From an uncultured Macromonas sp. (GTDB lineage Bacteria; Pseudomonadota; Gammaproteobacteria; Burkholderiales; Burkholderiaceae), in the NCBI GenBank assembly GCA_946481585.1, contig CAMLOF010000043.1, forward strand, positions 1-14,450: a stretch of 14,450 bases of DNA, in the 5' to 3' direction. A program made the position numbers and the translations under genes. Shown here in pieces: positions 12,657 through 14,450 of this stretch. The notes beneath the pieces are model-generated. The model saw only the letters and a program-made list of their open reading frames with translations. It had not been told where the DNA came from and searched no databases. Numbering within the stretch: position 1 is the stretch's first letter; each line of letters opens with the position of its first letter.

Positions 12657-14207
12657 TCAGTCAGCAGTCACGGCAATGCCCTTGAACTCGCCGCTGGCAA
12701 TGCGCTTGCCCCACTCGGCAGGGCCGCTCTCGTGCACGTTGTTGCCGGTGGAGTCCACGGCCACGGTCACGGGCATGTCCTGCACGTCGAATTCGTAGAT
12801 GGCTTCCATGCCCAGGTCCTCAAAGCCCACCACCTTGGCGGCCTTGATGGCTTTGGCCACCAGGTAGGCGGAGCCGCCCACGGCCATCAGGTAGGCGCTC
12901 TGGTTGTCCTTGATGGCCTCAATCGCCACCGGCCCGCGCTCGGACTTGCCGATCATGGAAATGAGGCCGGTCTTCTCCAGCATCATGCGGGTGAACTTGT
13001 CCATGCGGGTGGCGGTGGTCGGGCCAGCCGGGCCTACCACCTCGTCACGCACCGGGTCCACCGGGCCCACGTAGTAGATCACGCGGTTGGTGAAGTCCAC
13101 CGGCAGCTTCTCGCCCTTGGCCAGCATGTCGGCAATGCGCTTGTGCGCGGCATCGCGCCCGGTCAGCATCTTGCCATTGAGCAGCAGCTTCTGCCCCACC
13201 TTCCAGCTGGCAACCTCTTCCTTGGTCAGCGTGTCCAGGTTCACGCGGGTGGCACTCTTGGTGTCGGCGGTCCAGGTCACGGCAGGCCAGTCTTCCAGCT
13301 TGGGCGGCTCCAGCGTGGCCGGGCCCGTGCCATCCAGGTGAAAGTGCACGTGGCGGGTGGCCGCGCAGTTCGGGATCATGGCCACAGGCAGCGATGCCGC
13401 GTGCGTCGGGTAGTCCATGATCTTCACGTCCACCACGGTGGTCAGGCCGCCCAGGCCCTGCGCGCCAATGCCCAGGGCGTTCACCTTCTCGTACAGTTCC
13501 AGGCGCAGTTCTTCCACGCGGCTCAGCGCGGCGCCAGACTTCTTCTTGTCGATCAGTTCATGGATGTCCACGGGCGCCATCAGCGACTCCTTGGCCAGCA
13601 GCAGTGCCTTCTCGGGCGTGCCACCAATGCCAATGCCCAGGATGCCTGGCGGGCACCAGCCTGCGCCCATGGTCGGCACAGTCTTCAGCACCCAGTCCAC
13701 GATGGAGTCCGACGGGTTGAGCGCGTAGAACTTGGACTTGTTTTCCGAGCCGCCGCCCTTGGCCGCGCAGATCACCTCCACGTGGTCGCCGGGGACGATT
13801 TCGTAATGCACCACCGCAGGGGTGTTGTCCTTGGTGTTCTTGCGGGTGCCCGCCGGGTCGGCCAGCACCGAAGCGCGCAGCGGGTTGTCCGGGTTCAGGT
13901 AGGCGCGGCGCACGCCTTCGTTGATCATGTCCTGCACGCTCATGGTGGCGTCGGGCCAGGTCACGTTCATGCCCACTTTCAGGAACACCACGGCAATGCC
14001 CGTGTCCTGGCAGATCGGGCGGTGGCCTTCGGCCGCCATGCGGGAGTTGGTCAGGATCTGCGCGATCGCATCCTTGGCGGCAGGGCTCTGCTCGCGCTCG
14101 TAGGCCTCGCCCAGCGCCTTGATGTAGTCGAGCGGGTGGTAGAAGCTGATGTACTGAAACGCGTCGGCGATGGACTGGATCAGGTCTTCCTGTTTGATGG
14201 CGGTCAT
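12657..14207 (-). CDS. Class I fumarate hydratase (4Fe-4S)
   Basis: Interconverts fumarate and malate in the TCA cycle in the cytoplasm, using an oxygen-sensitive 4Fe-4S cluster. The 516-residue protein fuses the two class I domains: an alpha (TtdA-like) part at about 1-295 and a beta (TtdB-like) part at about 330-516. Cysteines in the three conserved contexts for cluster ligands are C66 (RPICQDTG), C185 (GWCPPGILG) and C281 (IPNCAATRH). The beta part shows GKMLTGRDAAHKRI and YYVGPVDPV, both typical of the family. Length is slightly below E. coli FumA (548 aa). Start ATG at 14205-14207 gives a normal N-terminus with a weak Shine-Dalgarno. It follows the YqhA-like gene by 34 bp and is probably co-transcribed. 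Substrates of related class I hydratases include mesaconate and tartrate, so activity is inferred. Confidence 0.94.
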   Translation of the reverse strand: MTAIKQEDLIQSIADAFQYISFYHPLDYIKALGEAYEREQSPAAKDAIAQILTNSRMAAEGHRPICQDTGIAVVFLKVGMNVTWPDATMSVQDMINEGVRRAYLNPDNPLRASVLADPAGTRKNTKDNTPAVVHYEIVPGDHVEVICAAKGGGSENKSKFYALNPSDSIVDWVLKTVPTMGAGWCPPGILGIGIGGTPEKALLLAKESLMAPVDIHELIDKKKSGAALSRVEELRLELYEKVNALGIGAQGLGGLTTVVDVKIMDYPTHAASLPVAMIPNCAATRHVHFHLDGTGPATLEPPKLEDWPAVTWTADTKSATRVNLDTLTKEEVASWKVGQKLLLNGKMLTGRDAAHKRIADMLAKGEKLPVDFTNRVIYYVGPVDPVRDEVVGPAGPTTATRMDKFTRMMLEKTGLISMIGKSERGPVAIEAIKDNQSAYLMAVGGSAYLVAKAIKAAKVVGFEDLGMEAIYEFDVQDMPVTVAVDSTGNNVHESGPAEWGKRIASGEFKGIAVTAD

Positions 14208-14241
14208 GGTGGGAGTCTTTCTCTACGTGATGTGCCGGAAA

Positions 14242-14450
14242 TCAGTGTTCGTCGCCGCCAGCCTGGTGCAACAGTCTGTCAGTGAAGGCAATGGCCATGG
14301 CGCTGAGCAGGAAGGCGACGTGGATGAGCGTCTGCCACATCAGCACCTTGTCGGTGTAGTTGGCGGCGTTGATGAAAGTCTTGAGCAGGTGGATGGAGCT
14401 GATGCCGATGATGGCCGTGGCCAGCTTCACCTTCAGCACGCTGGCGTTCA
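14242..14450 (-). CDS. YqhA/UPF0114 family membrane protein, C-terminal part (partial at right edge)
   Basis: The last 69 or so residues of an inner-membrane protein; the 5' part lies beyond the window. The visible segment (NASMLKVKLATAIIGISSIH, then LLKTFIN and KVLMWQTLIHVAFLLSAMAI) closely resembles the C-terminus of E. coli YqhA as I recall it. Two hydrophobic stretches fit membrane helices, and a short His-rich end (LLHQAGGDEH) follows. The frame is open through the edge, so the internal ATG at 14437-14439 is not the true start. The family's function is unknown to me. It lies just upstream of the fumarase gene on the same strand, suggesting an operon. Confidence 0.9.
   Translation of the reverse strand, partial: NASVLKVKLATAIIGISSIHLLKTFINAANYTDKVLMWQTLIHVAFLLSAMAIAFTDRLLHQAGGDEH

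Noticed and set aside
12732..14285. A 517-codon plus-strand open frame opposite the fumarase gene; similar ones at 6485-7561 and 7685-9016 opposite dnaE2.
   Set aside because: Antisense shadows rich in His, Gly and Val with no motifs; the minus-strand genes explain the open reading.

Overview
The window looks like chromosome from a high-GC betaproteobacterium of the Burkholderiales, probably Comamonadaceae. This is inferred from the short single-domain H-NS protein of the Bph3 type, the CTGT-N8-ACAG LexA boxes, the imuA-imuB-dnaE2 cassette and protein-level resemblance. No database search was possible, so the family-level placement is tentative. Most genes are core housekeeping or DNA-repair genes, and there is no transposase, phage gene or CRISPR array.

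Layout. Positions 1-1306 (minus) hold the N-terminal catalytic part of RNase E, cut by the window edge. A 571-bp gap (1307-1877) follows, holding a long rne leader and a dyad-rich divergent promoter region. Next, on the plus strand, come the 23S rRNA pseudouridine synthase rluC, an H-NS-like protein with a strong terminator, a HAD phosphatase starting directly behind that terminator, and the ribosome-assembly GTPase rbgA/ylqF. A 199-bp gap with a perfect hairpin, a DnaA-box match and a LexA operator leads into lexA.

The centre is an SOS module. lexA (plus) converges on the mutagenic translesion cassette imuA-imuB-dnaE2 (minus), with only 14 bp between the lexA and dnaE2 stop codons. The imuA promoter carries a near-symmetrical LexA box over its -10 element, in the same register as the box at lexA. 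The three cassette genes overlap (56 nt, then 8 nt), so they should be translated as a coupled unit. When DNA damage triggers LexA self-cleavage, both promoters should open: ImuA and ImuB then support the DnaE2 polymerase in error-prone bypass, and new LexA resets the circuit.

Divergent from imuA is an unrecognised 200-aa protein with an N-terminal membrane segment and a His/Cys cluster. It shares the LexA-box intergenic region and is the best candidate here for something undescribed. After it come a minus-strand tRNA-Leu(UAA), an acidic protein of unknown function (plus), a bidirectional terminator, a class I fumarate hydratase (minus), and the C-terminal end of a YqhA/UPF0114 membrane protein that runs off the right edge.
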